DNA of 64,000 nucleotides from Bradyrhizobium murdochi (lineage in GTDB: Bacteria; Pseudomonadota; Alphaproteobacteria; Rhizobiales; Xanthobacteraceae): contig NZ_AXAU01000001.1 in assembly GCF_000472965.1 (NCBI RefSeq), forward strand, positions 837,162-901,161, given 5' to 3'. The translations under genes and the position numbers were made by a program. Positions 16,868 to 24,686 of the stretch are shown one piece after another. Below the pieces are notes generated by a model. That model did no database searches and had not been told where the DNA came from. It saw only the letters and a program-made list of their open reading frames with translations. The stretch's first letter is position 1; each line of letters opens with the position of its first letter.

Positions 16868-17221
16868 ATGAGTGGATTCAAGGAACCGAGCTTCGCGGAC
16901 CGCCAGAAGGCCGCGATGCAGGCGCGGCAGAACATTTTGAACAAATTTCGCGCCCAGCCGGGACCCGACGATCCCGAAGTGAAGCGCCGCCAAGCCGAGC
17001 GCGAGGCCATCGCCGCCGCCCGCGCCAAGGCGAGAGAGGCCAAGGAAGCCGAAAGGGCCGAACAGAAACGTCGCGAGGCCGAGGCCGCCGCGGCGGAGGC
17101 CGCCAGAATAGCGCGCGAAAAGGAAGAAGAGGCCGCCAGGCAGGCAGCGCTAGAGGCTGAGCAAAAGGCCAAGCGTGATGCGCGTTACGCCGCACGCAAG
17201 ACCAAGGGCAAGAAGAAATAG
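16868..17221 (+). CDS. DUF6481-type charged coiled-coil protein
   Basis: 117 residues starting MSGFKEPSFADRQKAAM, the characteristic beginning of DUF6481 proteins, followed by a long Ala/Glu/Lys/Arg helix and a basic KTKGKKK tail. Soluble, likely cytoplasmic. The family is common in alphaproteobacteria and has no assigned function. Confidence 0.8.
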   Translation: MSGFKEPSFADRQKAAMQARQNILNKFRAQPGPDDPEVKRRQAEREAIAAARAKAREAKEAERAEQKRREAEAAAAEAARIAREKEEEAARQAALEAEQKAKRDARYAARKTKGKKK

Positions 17222-17252
17222 GCCTGCGATCCGCGGCCGGTGCTAGCGCGTC

Positions 17253-17393
17253 CGCTTAAGGCCCGGTCATCCCGGGATGGCGCGTTAGCACCAGACCTCA
17301 GATGCGCAACTGCGCATCGGAGAATCTCGAGATTCTCCGATGTACAGTTGCACATCGTAGCTCGATGCTGCGCGTCGCCCCGGAATGACGCTG
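17253..17393. repeat. Composite palindromic intergenic repeat
   Basis: Outer ends (GTCATCCCGGGATGGCGCG near 17267; CGCGTCGCCCCGGAATGAC near 17374) are imperfect inverses. Inside are an 8-bp-stem hairpin at 17301-17318 and a perfect 28-bp palindrome at 17315-17342 centred on CTCGAG, then a third small hairpin. It sits between the convergent ends of the DUF6481 and MxKDx genes, typical of dispersed Bradyrhizobium-type repeats. Confidence 0.7.
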
Positions 17394-17397
17394 CGGC

Positions 17398-17628
17398 TCA
17401 GTTCTTCTTCATGCCGTCTTCTTTTTTCATGCCGTCGTGCTTCATGCCTTCCTTCTTCATCATGCCGTCCTCTTTCTTCATGCCGTCCTTGGACATGGAC
17501 TCCTTCTTCATGCCGTCGCCCTTGCCCATTTTGTCCTGAGCGAAGGCGGCTGGCGCGAACGCGAGGCCAAGCGAAACAAGCGCGGCAGAAAGGCCGAGGC
17601 CGATACGGGTCGTGGTGGTGGTGGTCAT
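17398..17628 (-). CDS. Exported pentapeptide MxKDx repeat protein
   Basis: 76 residues from the ATG at 17628. A signal peptide (1-30, ending PAAFAQ) is followed by DKMGKGDGMKKE and about eight degenerate five-residue units of the form M-K-K-E/D-x to the stop, which defines the MxKDx pentapeptide repeat family. Highly charged, Met-rich and presumably periplasmic. Metal or redox buffering by the methionines is a guess. The DNA repeats are coding, not a CRISPR. Confidence 0.85.
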   Translation of the reverse strand: MTTTTTTRIGLGLSAALVSLGLAFAPAAFAQDKMGKGDGMKKESMSKDGMKKEDGMMKKEGMKHDGMKKEDGMKKN

Positions 17629-17831
17629 GGAATGGTCGTCCTTGCTTTGGGTTGGCTTCTGGAAAGCGACGTCTGCCGCTTCCCAAACGACGATGGCACG
17701 ACCGGTTTTGTTACCGGCCACGCCCCAAAGTTCTGCAATTCTCACGGTTAGTTGAAGCGGGCACATTCAGCTAATATGGGTTGAAGCCGGGCCGGATTGC
17801 CGATCCAAGAACCGTTTGCTGGGGACAAACC

Positions 17832-18854
17832 ATGCTCACGCGCCGCCATGTCATCGCATCTGCGCTCGCCGCGCCTGCCGTGCTTCGTTTCGGCACCGGC
17901 ACGGCCGATGCGGCCACCACGCTGAAGATCTCGCATCAGTTCCCGGGCGGCACCATCGACAAGGGCGACTTCCGCGACCGGCTGTGCCGCATCTTCGCCG
18001 CCGAAGTCGCCAAACGCAGCGGCGGCGAGATCGCAGCCGAAGTCTATCCGAACGCCTCGCTGATCAAGACCAACGCGCAATTCTCGGCAATGCGCAAGGG
18101 TGCTCTCGATATCAGCCTCTACCCGATGCCGTATGCCGGCGGCGAGCTGCCGGAGACCAATATCGGCCTGATGCCGGGCCTGGTCGCAACCTACGATCAG
18201 GGTCTGCGCTGGAAGAATGCGCCGGTCGGCAAGGCGCTAAGCGACTTCCTCGCCGACAACGGCATTATCCTTCTCACATGGGTCTGGCAGGCCGGCGGCG
18301 TCGCCAGCCGCTCCCGACCGATCGTCGCGCCTGATGACGCCAAGGGGCTGAAAGTGCGCGGCGGCTCGCGTGAAATGGATGTGGTGCTGAAGACCGCGGG
18401 TGCCTCGGTCCTGTCGATGCCATCGAACGAAATCTACGCCGCGATGCAGAGCGGCGCATGCGATGCCGGTATCACCTCCTCCACCAGCCTGATCTCGTTC
18501 CGCCTCGCGGAGGTCGCCAAATCTCTGACCTCGGGCGCCGGCGCCTCCTATTGGTTCATGCTGGAGCCATTGATGATGTCGAAGGCAATCTTCGACAAGC
18601 TACCCAAGAAGCAGCAGGACATCATCCTGACAGTCGGCAGCGAACTGGAAGCGTTCGGCCGCAAGGGCGCGCAGGACGATGATATCGAGGTCGCCAAGGT
18701 CTATGAGAAGGCCGGCGCCAAGGTCAGCACGCTCGATGTCGCGACCGTCAGCAAGTGGCGCGACATCGCGCGCGATACCGCCTGGAAGGACTACAGCGCC
18801 AAGTCGGCGATGTCGGCCAATCTGCTGAAGCTCGCCAGCGATGTCCCCGCATGA
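17832..18854 (+). CDS. TRAP transporter solute-binding protein (DctP family), copy 1
   Basis: 340 residues from the ATG at 17832 (GGGGA upstream). TRRHVIAS followed by a hydrophobic run is a Tat-type export signal, cleaved after TADAA. The mature protein is a DctP fold, with ATTLKISHQFPGG opening and GLKVRGGSREMD holding the arginine that binds the substrate carboxylate. It is convergent with the GntR gene and separated from the permease genes by it. A second binding protein lies at 21642, so this locus has two receptors for one permease pair. Ligand unknown, probably an organic acid. Confidence 0.88.
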   Translation: MLTRRHVIASALAAPAVLRFGTGTADAATTLKISHQFPGGTIDKGDFRDRLCRIFAAEVAKRSGGEIAAEVYPNASLIKTNAQFSAMRKGALDISLYPMPYAGGELPETNIGLMPGLVATYDQGLRWKNAPVGKALSDFLADNGIILLTWVWQAGGVASRSRPIVAPDDAKGLKVRGGSREMDVVLKTAGASVLSMPSNEIYAAMQSGACDAGITSSTSLISFRLAEVAKSLTSGAGASYWFMLEPLMMSKAIFDKLPKKQQDIILTVGSELEAFGRKGAQDDDIEVAKVYEKAGAKVSTLDVATVSKWRDIARDTAWKDYSAKSAMSANLLKLASDVPA

Positions 18855-18873
18855 TGCATGGTCCGCTTCCGGA

Positions 18874-19572
18874 TCAACGCCCTGCGCGCGCCACGATTGA
18901 GCCGCCGCCCACCACCTGCAACAGGTCCGTACGCACCGCCTCGATATGCTGCCCAAGAAACCTGCAGGCCTGGTCGATCTCTTTCGCCCGGCACAGCTCG
19001 ATCAGGTGAGCGTGCTCCTTTTCGGCCGTGCCCATCGCCTTGGTATTGGAGAGCTGCAGACGCGTGTAGCGGTCGCTGGTCTGCAAGAGCGCCACGACGA
19101 TCGCCTTGGTACGCGGCTGTCGGGCGTGAACGTAGAGCGCCATATGGAAATCAGCGTTGAGCTGCCCCCATTCGCTGACGTTGCGCGCCTTGATCGCTTT
19201 CTCGAAGCGCTTCTGGATGTCGTCCAGCGCGGCAAAGTCTTGTTCCGCAAAGTGCGGCGCCGACTGCGCCAAGAGCCGCGGCTCCATGATTCTGCGAAGA
19301 TCGAACACGTCGTTGATTTCGTCTAGCGATAGCTCCGAGACGATCGCGCCTTTTTGCGGGACGATGCGCACCAGCCCCTCCGCCTCGAGCTGAAACAGCG
19401 CTTCACGCACGGGAATGCGGCTGACGCCATATGCCTCGCCCAGCGCATCCTGCCGCAGTTGGGAGCCGGCCGGATAAGTCCCGTCGAGAATGGATTGCCT
19501 GAGCTGATCGACGATCGCAGCCGACAGCGTCCGGTGCTTCAGAGGGACTTTCATTTGACCTTCCGTCGTCAT
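18874..19572 (-). CDS. GntR-family regulator, FadR/FCD subfamily
   Basis: 232 residues from the ATG at 19572; an ATG at 19554 with a good GGAAGG is equally plausible. The winged helix-turn-helix is at about 10-75 (LRQDALGEAYGVSRIPVREALFQLEAEGLV). The FCD effector domain includes NDVFDLRRIMEP, then LNADFHMALY and the late histidine EKEHAHLIEL. Such regulators bind a small carboxylate through these residues and a metal. It is divergent from the TRAP permease genes, and a perfect palindrome between them is the likely operator. Confidence 0.88.
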   Translation of the reverse strand: MTTEGQMKVPLKHRTLSAAIVDQLRQSILDGTYPAGSQLRQDALGEAYGVSRIPVREALFQLEAEGLVRIVPQKGAIVSELSLDEINDVFDLRRIMEPRLLAQSAPHFAEQDFAALDDIQKRFEKAIKARNVSEWGQLNADFHMALYVHARQPRTKAIVVALLQTSDRYTRLQLSNTKAMGTAEKEHAHLIELCRAKEIDQACRFLGQHIEAVRTDLLQVVGGGSIVARAGR

Positions 19573-19666
19573 CGCCGGCCTTTCCGATCGGGGCGGCCCC
19601 GTTTCGCACGTTGAAATGGTCCGCGGCAGCGAAAGCCGAGGTGCCCATAATCTCCATTTGACAAGA

Positions 19667-19683
19667 TTGTATAAATTATACAA
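19667..19683. promoter_or_regulatory. Candidate GntR operator, perfect 17-bp palindrome
   Basis: TTGTATAA-A-TTATACAA is a perfect palindrome in the gap between the divergent gntR and TRAP small-permease genes. FCD-type GntR regulators usually bind short AT-rich palindromes containing TTGTATA, so it is the natural site for autoregulation and control of the transporter. Confidence 0.65.
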
Positions 19684-19726
19684 CTTCAAATGACACGAGA
19701 AATCTTGACGGGCAGCGGGGCTCTTT

Positions 19727-20350
19727 ATGATCGAGCAGGCAATTGCGGACATGCCAGCGTTCAGCGCCCGGGGAATCGTCGTCAGGGCTTCGAGTCTGCT
19801 GCTCGCTTTCGAGCGCATCGCGCTGATGGGGCTGATGTATCTGCTGACGGCGCTGATCCTGGTGAACGTCGTCACCCGCTACTCGCACTTCCCGATCTAC
19901 TGGATCGATGAATCGGCGGTCTATTGCGTGGTCTGGCTGACCTTCATCGGCGCCTCCGCGATGACGCGGCTCAGGCTCGACTTCGCCGTCACCATGATGA
20001 CCGAGCGCCTCTCGGCGCGGCATCAGAAACTCGCGAGGATCATAGCGACCGGCATGGTCGTCGTGTTCGGCGTGGCGCTGATCATCACTTGCTTCCTCTG
20101 GATGGATCCGATCGGGCTAGCTCGCGCCGGCTTCGACGCCCGCAAGCTCGCCGCCGAGACATTCAACTTCCTCTACACCGAGCGCACCCAAACGCTGAAC
20201 TGGCCGACCTGGGTGCTCTATTTGACGCTGCCGATCTTCGCGGTCTCCATGACCATTCATGGCCTGGCAAACCTGCTCGAAGATCTCGAACTGGTGGCGC
20301 GGACGCCGCCGAAGGGTTTTCAACTCTCCGAACTCGACGGGGTCAACTAG
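19727..20350 (+). CDS. TRAP transporter small permease (DctQ family)
   Basis: 207 residues with four transmembrane helices. It has the DctQ features YWIDESAVYCVVWLTFIGASAM and MTRLRLDFAV. The protein couples the binding protein to the large permease. The TAG stop overlaps the GTG start of the large permease (TAGTG), so the two are translationally coupled. Transcription presumably starts near the GntR palindrome 44 bases upstream. Confidence 0.9.
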   Translation: MIEQAIADMPAFSARGIVVRASSLLLAFERIALMGLMYLLTALILVNVVTRYSHFPIYWIDESAVYCVVWLTFIGASAMTRLRLDFAVTMMTERLSARHQKLARIIATGMVVVFGVALIITCFLWMDPIGLARAGFDARKLAAETFNFLYTERTQTLNWPTWVLYLTLPIFAVSMTIHGLANLLEDLELVARTPPKGFQLSELDGVN

Positions 20351-21615
20351 TGATCACGTCAGCCGCCTTCATCGCGATCATGTTGGTCGGGGTACCGATC
20401 GGCCTTTGTCTTTGCCTGGCTGGGCTTGTCTTCATCATCGCGTCAGGCAATCCGGTTCTGTTTCAATCCTACCCGCTGCAGCTCTTCGGCGGGGTCGACA
20501 GCTACGGCCTGATCGCCATCCCGCTGTTCATCCTGATCGGCGAAATCATGAATGGCGGAGGCATTACCCGGCGCATCGTCGACATGGCGATGGCGTTCGT
20601 CGGCTCGCTGAAAGGCGGCCTCGCCTACGTCAACATCCTCGCCAACATGTTCATCGCCTCCATCCTGGGATCTGCGACCGCGCAGGTCGCGATCATGGCG
20701 CAGATCATGGTGCCGGAGATGGAAAAGAAGGGCTACGACAAGACCTTCGCGGCAGGGCTGACAGCCTATGGCGGCATGCTCGGACCGATCATTCCACCGT
20801 CAGTGATGTTCGTCGTCTACAGCGTGCTGGCGCAGGTATCGGTCAGCGACATGCTGATTGCCGGCATCATCCCGGGCGTGATCCTGACGACGATGTTCTG
20901 CGTGGTCATCGCACTGATGGGATACGTCTACAACTATCCCAAGGCCGATTATCAGACACCGCGGCAGCGGCTGGCGACGATCCTGCGGACATCGCCGACG
21001 CTGCTGATTCCGATCGTGATCGTCGGCAGCATTCTCGGCGGGCTCGCCAACGCGACGGAGTCCGCGGCCGTCGGCGCGGTAGCCGCCGCTCTCGTCGGAA
21101 AATTCTGGACCAAGGAGTTCAGGTTTTCGCAGCTCCCGCAGATGATGCTGCGCGCAGGCGTCTACTCGGCCATCGTGCTGTTCCTGGTCGCGGCGGCCGC
21201 CGTATTCTCCTGGGTGCTGGTGTTCGGCAAGGTGCCGCAGGAGACCGCCGCATGGATCCAGTCGGTCGCCAAGGATCCCGTCAGCTTCATGCTGCTTTGC
21301 AATGTGATCCTGCTGGTGATCGGAACGGTCATCGACGGCATTCCCGGCCTGATCATGACGGTGCCGATCCTGCTGCCGGTCGCGACCGAGATCTATCACA
21401 TCGACCCGCGCCAGTTCGGCGTCGTCGTGGTGATCAACCTGGTGCTCGGATTGCTGTCACCTCCAGTCGGTCTTTGCTTCTTCGTGGCCGCCGCCGTCAC
21501 CGGAGCCAAGCCGGGCAAGATGTTCATGGTGACGCTGCCGCTGTTCGGCATCTCCTGCATCCTGCTGGTGCTGCTCTCGCTCTATCCCTCCCTCTCCCTC
21601 GTCCTCATCAAGTAG
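20350..21615 (+). CDS. TRAP transporter large permease (DctM family)
   Basis: 421 residues from a GTG at 20350 that overlaps the small-permease stop; longer readings upstream are out-of-frame copies of the small permease. About twelve helices, with the DctM motifs PLFILIGEIMNGGGITRRIVD, NMFIASILGSATAQVAIMAQ and GMLGPIIPPSVMFVVYSVLA. It is the ion-driven channel subunit. A binding protein follows 26 bases downstream. Confidence 0.92.
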   Translation: MITSAAFIAIMLVGVPIGLCLCLAGLVFIIASGNPVLFQSYPLQLFGGVDSYGLIAIPLFILIGEIMNGGGITRRIVDMAMAFVGSLKGGLAYVNILANMFIASILGSATAQVAIMAQIMVPEMEKKGYDKTFAAGLTAYGGMLGPIIPPSVMFVVYSVLAQVSVSDMLIAGIIPGVILTTMFCVVIALMGYVYNYPKADYQTPRQRLATILRTSPTLLIPIVIVGSILGGLANATESAAVGAVAAALVGKFWTKEFRFSQLPQMMLRAGVYSAIVLFLVAAAAVFSWVLVFGKVPQETAAWIQSVAKDPVSFMLLCNVILLVIGTVIDGIPGLIMTVPILLPVATEIYHIDPRQFGVVVVINLVLGLLSPPVGLCFFVAAAVTGAKPGKMFMVTLPLFGISCILLVLLSLYPSLSLVLIK

Positions 21616-21641
21616 GTCCAACCCCCTTAAGGAGCATTGTC

Positions 21642-22625
21642 ATGTCGCTTTCACGTCGCCGCTTCCTTGCCGCCAGCGCGGTTGTGCCGCTGTTCGCGCC
21701 GTCGCTGGCGCTGGCACAAGCCAAGGAATTCCGCCTCGGCTTGATCACGCCCAATGGTCATTCCTGGAACAAGGCGGCGCTGAAACTCGGCGACGACCTC
21801 AAGGCTGCTACCAACGGCCGCCTGACCATGACGGTGTTTCACTCCGGCCAACTCGGCAATGAACCGGCGATGATGCAGCAATTGCAGTCCGGCGCGCTCG
21901 ATATGGGCTTCATCCAGGCCGCCGAGCTCGGCTCGCGCGTGCCGCATATCGCTGCGATCAACGCGCCCTACATCGTGCGCTCGACACCGTCGGTCGCCAA
22001 GTTCGTTCGCCATCCGGCCGCGATCAAGCTGTTCGAGGTGCTGCCGCAGGAAACCGGCACGATCGGCCTCGGCTGGGGCATCACCGGCATGCGCGCCATC
22101 TTCTCGTCGAAGGACCTGACGACCTTGGCCGATATCAAGGGCATGAAGCTGCGCATCAACCCGACGCCGGTCTATCGCGATTTCTATTCGTCGCTGGGTG
22201 CGGCGCCGACGCCGATCCCGACGCCGCAGGTGTTCGATGCCATGGCGAACGGCCAGGTCGACGGCCTCGAGGCGGACCTGGAGTTCTCCTGGAACCAACG
22301 CTTCGACAAGGTGTCAAAAGTCATCCTGCAGATGAATGCCGTCTTCATGCCGATGGCAGCGATCGTCTCCGGCCGCGTCTGGCAATCGCTGCCGGCAGCC
22401 GACCGGGAGCTGATCACAAAGACCGTCAAATCGACGCTCGATGCGCAGATCGATGAATTGGCGGGCAATGAGCCCAAGCTGATCGAGAACTTCAAGAACG
22501 CGCCGATCCCGATCCGTCAGGTCCCGGCCGGGGATACCGAAGCGGTCATTGCCGAATTCGATAAGGTCTGGCTGCCCAAGGCCCCGGTCCTTGCCGAGTT
22601 GCGCAAAGTCGGCGCGACGCTCTGA
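21642..22625 (+). CDS. TRAP transporter solute-binding protein (DctP family), copy 2
   Basis: 327 residues from the ATG at 21642 with a strong AAGGAG. The start MSLSRRRFLAASAVV is a canonical Tat signal, cleaved after SLALAQ. The DctP fold shows FRLGLITPNGHSWNKAA, then GMKLRINPTPVYRDF with the substrate-binding arginine, then DGLEADLEFSWNQRF. It is in operon with both permeases and the DHDPS-family enzyme. It is only distantly similar to copy 1, so the two probably differ in ligand or affinity. Confidence 0.9.
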   Translation: MSLSRRRFLAASAVVPLFAPSLALAQAKEFRLGLITPNGHSWNKAALKLGDDLKAATNGRLTMTVFHSGQLGNEPAMMQQLQSGALDMGFIQAAELGSRVPHIAAINAPYIVRSTPSVAKFVRHPAAIKLFEVLPQETGTIGLGWGITGMRAIFSSKDLTTLADIKGMKLRINPTPVYRDFYSSLGAAPTPIPTPQVFDAMANGQVDGLEADLEFSWNQRFDKVSKVILQMNAVFMPMAAIVSGRVWQSLPAADRELITKTVKSTLDAQIDELAGNEPKLIENFKNAPIPIRQVPAGDTEAVIAEFDKVWLPKAPVLAELRKVGATL

Positions 22626-22701
22626 TGCCATCCCATCGTTTTCAAGCCAAAGCCCGGCGGATTCATCAGTCCGCCGCAACAATTCCAATGGAGCTAAACA
22701 A

Positions 22702-23628
22702 ATGAGCCCACGCATTTCCTGGGAAGGCGTCTTCCCGGCCGTCACCACGCAATTCAATGACGACCTGTCGCTCAATATCGATGCGACCGCCAAGGTCATG
22801 GACGGCCTGATCCGCGACGGTGTTTCCGGACTGATCGTTTGCGGGTCCGTCGGCGAGAACACTTCGCTGGAGCGCAAGGAGAAGGTCGCGATCATGGAAG
22901 CCGCGAAATCCGTCGCCGCGGGTCGCGTACCCGTGCTGTGCGGCATCGCCGAGTTCACGACCGCCTTCGCCGTCGAGACCGCCAAGGAAGCGGCGCGCGT
23001 CGGCATCGACGGCGTGATGGTGATGCCTGCGCTGGTCTATTCGTCCAAGCCGCACGAGACTGCCGCACATTTCCGCGCGGTCGCCACGGCGACCGAACTG
23101 CCGGTGATGCTCTACAACAATCCGCCGATCTACAAGAACGATGTCACGCCGGACATTCTGGCCTCGCTCGCCGACGTCGAGACCGTCGTCTGCTTCAAGG
23201 ACTCCTCCGGCGACACACGGCGCTTCATCGACACCCGCAACATGGTTGGCGACCGCTTTGTCCTGTTCGCCGGCCTCGACGACGTCATCGTCGAGAGCGT
23301 CGCCATGGGCGCGGTTGGCTGGGTCTCCGGCATGTCGAACGCCTTCCCGCGCGAGGGCGAAACCTTGTTCCGCCTCGCCAAGGCGGGACGCTATGCTGAG
23401 GCGATGCCGCTGTACGAATGGTTCATGCCGCTGTTGCACCTCGATGCCCGTCCGGACCTTGTCCAGTGCATCAAGCTTTGCGAGCACATTATGGGCCGCG
23501 GCACCGCGCTGACCCGCCCGCCGCGGCTTGCACTGCTGCCGCACGAGAAGGCCGAGGTCGAGGCCATGATGGCCAAAGCGCTGAAGAACCGGCCGGCGCT
23601 GCCGAACGTCGGGCTGAAGGCCGCGTAA
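22702..23628 (+). CDS. Dihydrodipicolinate synthase family lyase/deaminase
   Basis: 308 residues from the ATG at 22702 (GGAG upstream). TIM-barrel class I aldolase of the DapA/NanA family: GSVGEN (48-53) binds the carboxylate, Tyr138 in MLYNNPPIYKND is the proton relay, and Lys166 in VCFKDSSGD forms the Schiff base. It is last in the TRAP operon, so a catabolic role is more likely than lysine synthesis. YNNPPIY resembles pyrroline-hydroxycarboxylate deaminases of hydroxyproline breakdown, but no proline racemase or oxidase gene is near. Sugar-acid aldolase or dehydratase activity is equally possible. Confidence 0.82.
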   Translation: MSPRISWEGVFPAVTTQFNDDLSLNIDATAKVMDGLIRDGVSGLIVCGSVGENTSLERKEKVAIMEAAKSVAAGRVPVLCGIAEFTTAFAVETAKEAARVGIDGVMVMPALVYSSKPHETAAHFRAVATATELPVMLYNNPPIYKNDVTPDILASLADVETVVCFKDSSGDTRRFIDTRNMVGDRFVLFAGLDDVIVESVAMGAVGWVSGMSNAFPREGETLFRLAKAGRYAEAMPLYEWFMPLLHLDARPDLVQCIKLCEHIMGRGTALTRPPRLALLPHEKAEVEAMMAKALKNRPALPNVGLKAA

Positions 23629-23642
23629 GCGGCCTATCCTTG

Positions 23643-23773
23643 CTGCGTCATAAGTCCCTCATGGTGAGGAGCGCGAAGCGCGTCTCGAACCATGAGGCCC
23701 GTGTGTGGCCTACATCCTTCGAGACGCCCGCTCTGCGGGCTCCTCAGGATGAGGAGTTTGAGCAGCTATGACG
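23643..23773. repeat. Dispersed palindromic repeat, copy 1 (131 bp)
   Basis: Nearly identical to 30982-31114 and in the same orientation. It contains CCTCATGGT...ACCATGAGG and CATCCT...AGGATG inverted arms, and the halves can pair with each other over GAGACGC/GCGTCTC. It lies between the convergent DHDPS-family and HMG-CoA lyase genes, ending seven bases from the latter's stop codon. Confidence 0.85.
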
Positions 23774-23780
23774 CGTAGGA

Positions 23781-24686
23781 CTATTTGGCGGCCTTCTTCG
23801 CGTTCAACGCTGCAGCAACGCGGCTGACCGGCGGGCGGCCGATCAGCCCACTGACCACATTGGTCGCCGCCACCAGCTTTGCCATGTCGACGCCGGTCGC
23901 AATGCCCATGCCTTCGAGCATGTAGACCACATCCTCCGTCGCGACATTTCCCGTCGCGCCGGGGGCGTAGGGGCAGCCACCGAGACCGCCGGCGGCGGAA
24001 TCGATCACGCGGCAGCCCTCCTCCATCCCGGCGTAGAGATTGGCGAGCGCCTGGCCGTAGGTGTCGTGGAAATGCATCGCCAGATTGGCCATCGGCACGT
24101 GGCCGGCGACGGCGCGCAATAGCTGCCGCGCTTTCAGCGGTGTGCCGACGCCGATGGTGTCGCCGAGCGAGATTTCGTAACAGCCGAGATCCCACAACAC
24201 CTTTGCGACATCGACCACCGCCTGCGGCTTGATCTCACCCTCATAGGGACAGCCGAGCACGGTGGAGATGTAGCCGCGCACCCTGACGCCGTCGGCCCCA
24301 GCGCGAGCGAGCACCGGTTTGAAGCGTTCGATCGATTCAGCGATCGAACAATTGATGTTGGCGCGGGAAAAGCTTTCCGACGCCGCAGCGAATACCGCGA
24401 TCAGTTTGGCGCCGGCGGCCTGAGAAGCCTCATAGCCCTTCTCGTTCGGCACCAATACCGGAAGTTCGCAATTCGTATGATGGCTGACGCCCCGCAACAC
24501 CTCGGTCGATCCGACCATCTGCGGGATCGCCTTTGGAGAGACGAAGGCGCCGACCTCGACGGTATGGAGGCCCGCGCCGATCAATGCCTCAATGAACGCG
24601 ATCCGGTCGGCGACGCTGATTGGCGTCTTCTCGTTCTGCAGCCCATCGCGCGGGCCGACCTCGACAATGTGAACGCCTTCGCTCAT
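23781..24686 (-). CDS. mvaB: Hydroxymethylglutaryl-CoA lyase
   Basis: 301 residues. VEVGPRDGLQNEK at the start and GGLGGCPYAPGATGNVATED near the end are the HMG-CoA lyase signatures; the cysteine in GGCPYAPGA is the active-site loop residue, and HFHDTYG supplies metal-binding histidines. It splits HMG-CoA into acetoacetate and acetyl-CoA, the last step of leucine breakdown. Its ATG overlaps the stop of the carboxylase alpha gene (ATGA), so it is the distal gene of the leucine operon (liuE in other proteobacteria). Confidence 0.95.
   Translation of the reverse strand: MSEGVHIVEVGPRDGLQNEKTPISVADRIAFIEALIGAGLHTVEVGAFVSPKAIPQMVGSTEVLRGVSHHTNCELPVLVPNEKGYEASQAAGAKLIAVFAAASESFSRANINCSIAESIERFKPVLARAGADGVRVRGYISTVLGCPYEGEIKPQAVVDVAKVLWDLGCYEISLGDTIGVGTPLKARQLLRAVAGHVPMANLAMHFHDTYGQALANLYAGMEEGCRVIDSAAGGLGGCPYAPGATGNVATEDVVYMLEGMGIATGVDMAKLVAATNVVSGLIGRPPVSRVAAALNAKKAAK

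Noticed and set aside
17401..17520. Short repeated DNA units that could be taken for a CRISPR-like or minisatellite array
   Set aside because: The units are codons of the MxKDx pentapeptide repeats in an intact exported protein; spacing is 15-18 bp with no spacers.
19924..20349. Apparent N-terminal extension of the TRAP large permease
   Set aside because: This stretch encodes the small permease in another frame; the real GTG at 20350 overlaps its stop codon.
20259..21641. Apparent fusion of a long protein to the second TRAP binding protein
   Set aside because: The upstream part is an out-of-frame reading of the large permease; the ATG at 21642 has a strong AAGGAG and begins a perfect Tat signal.
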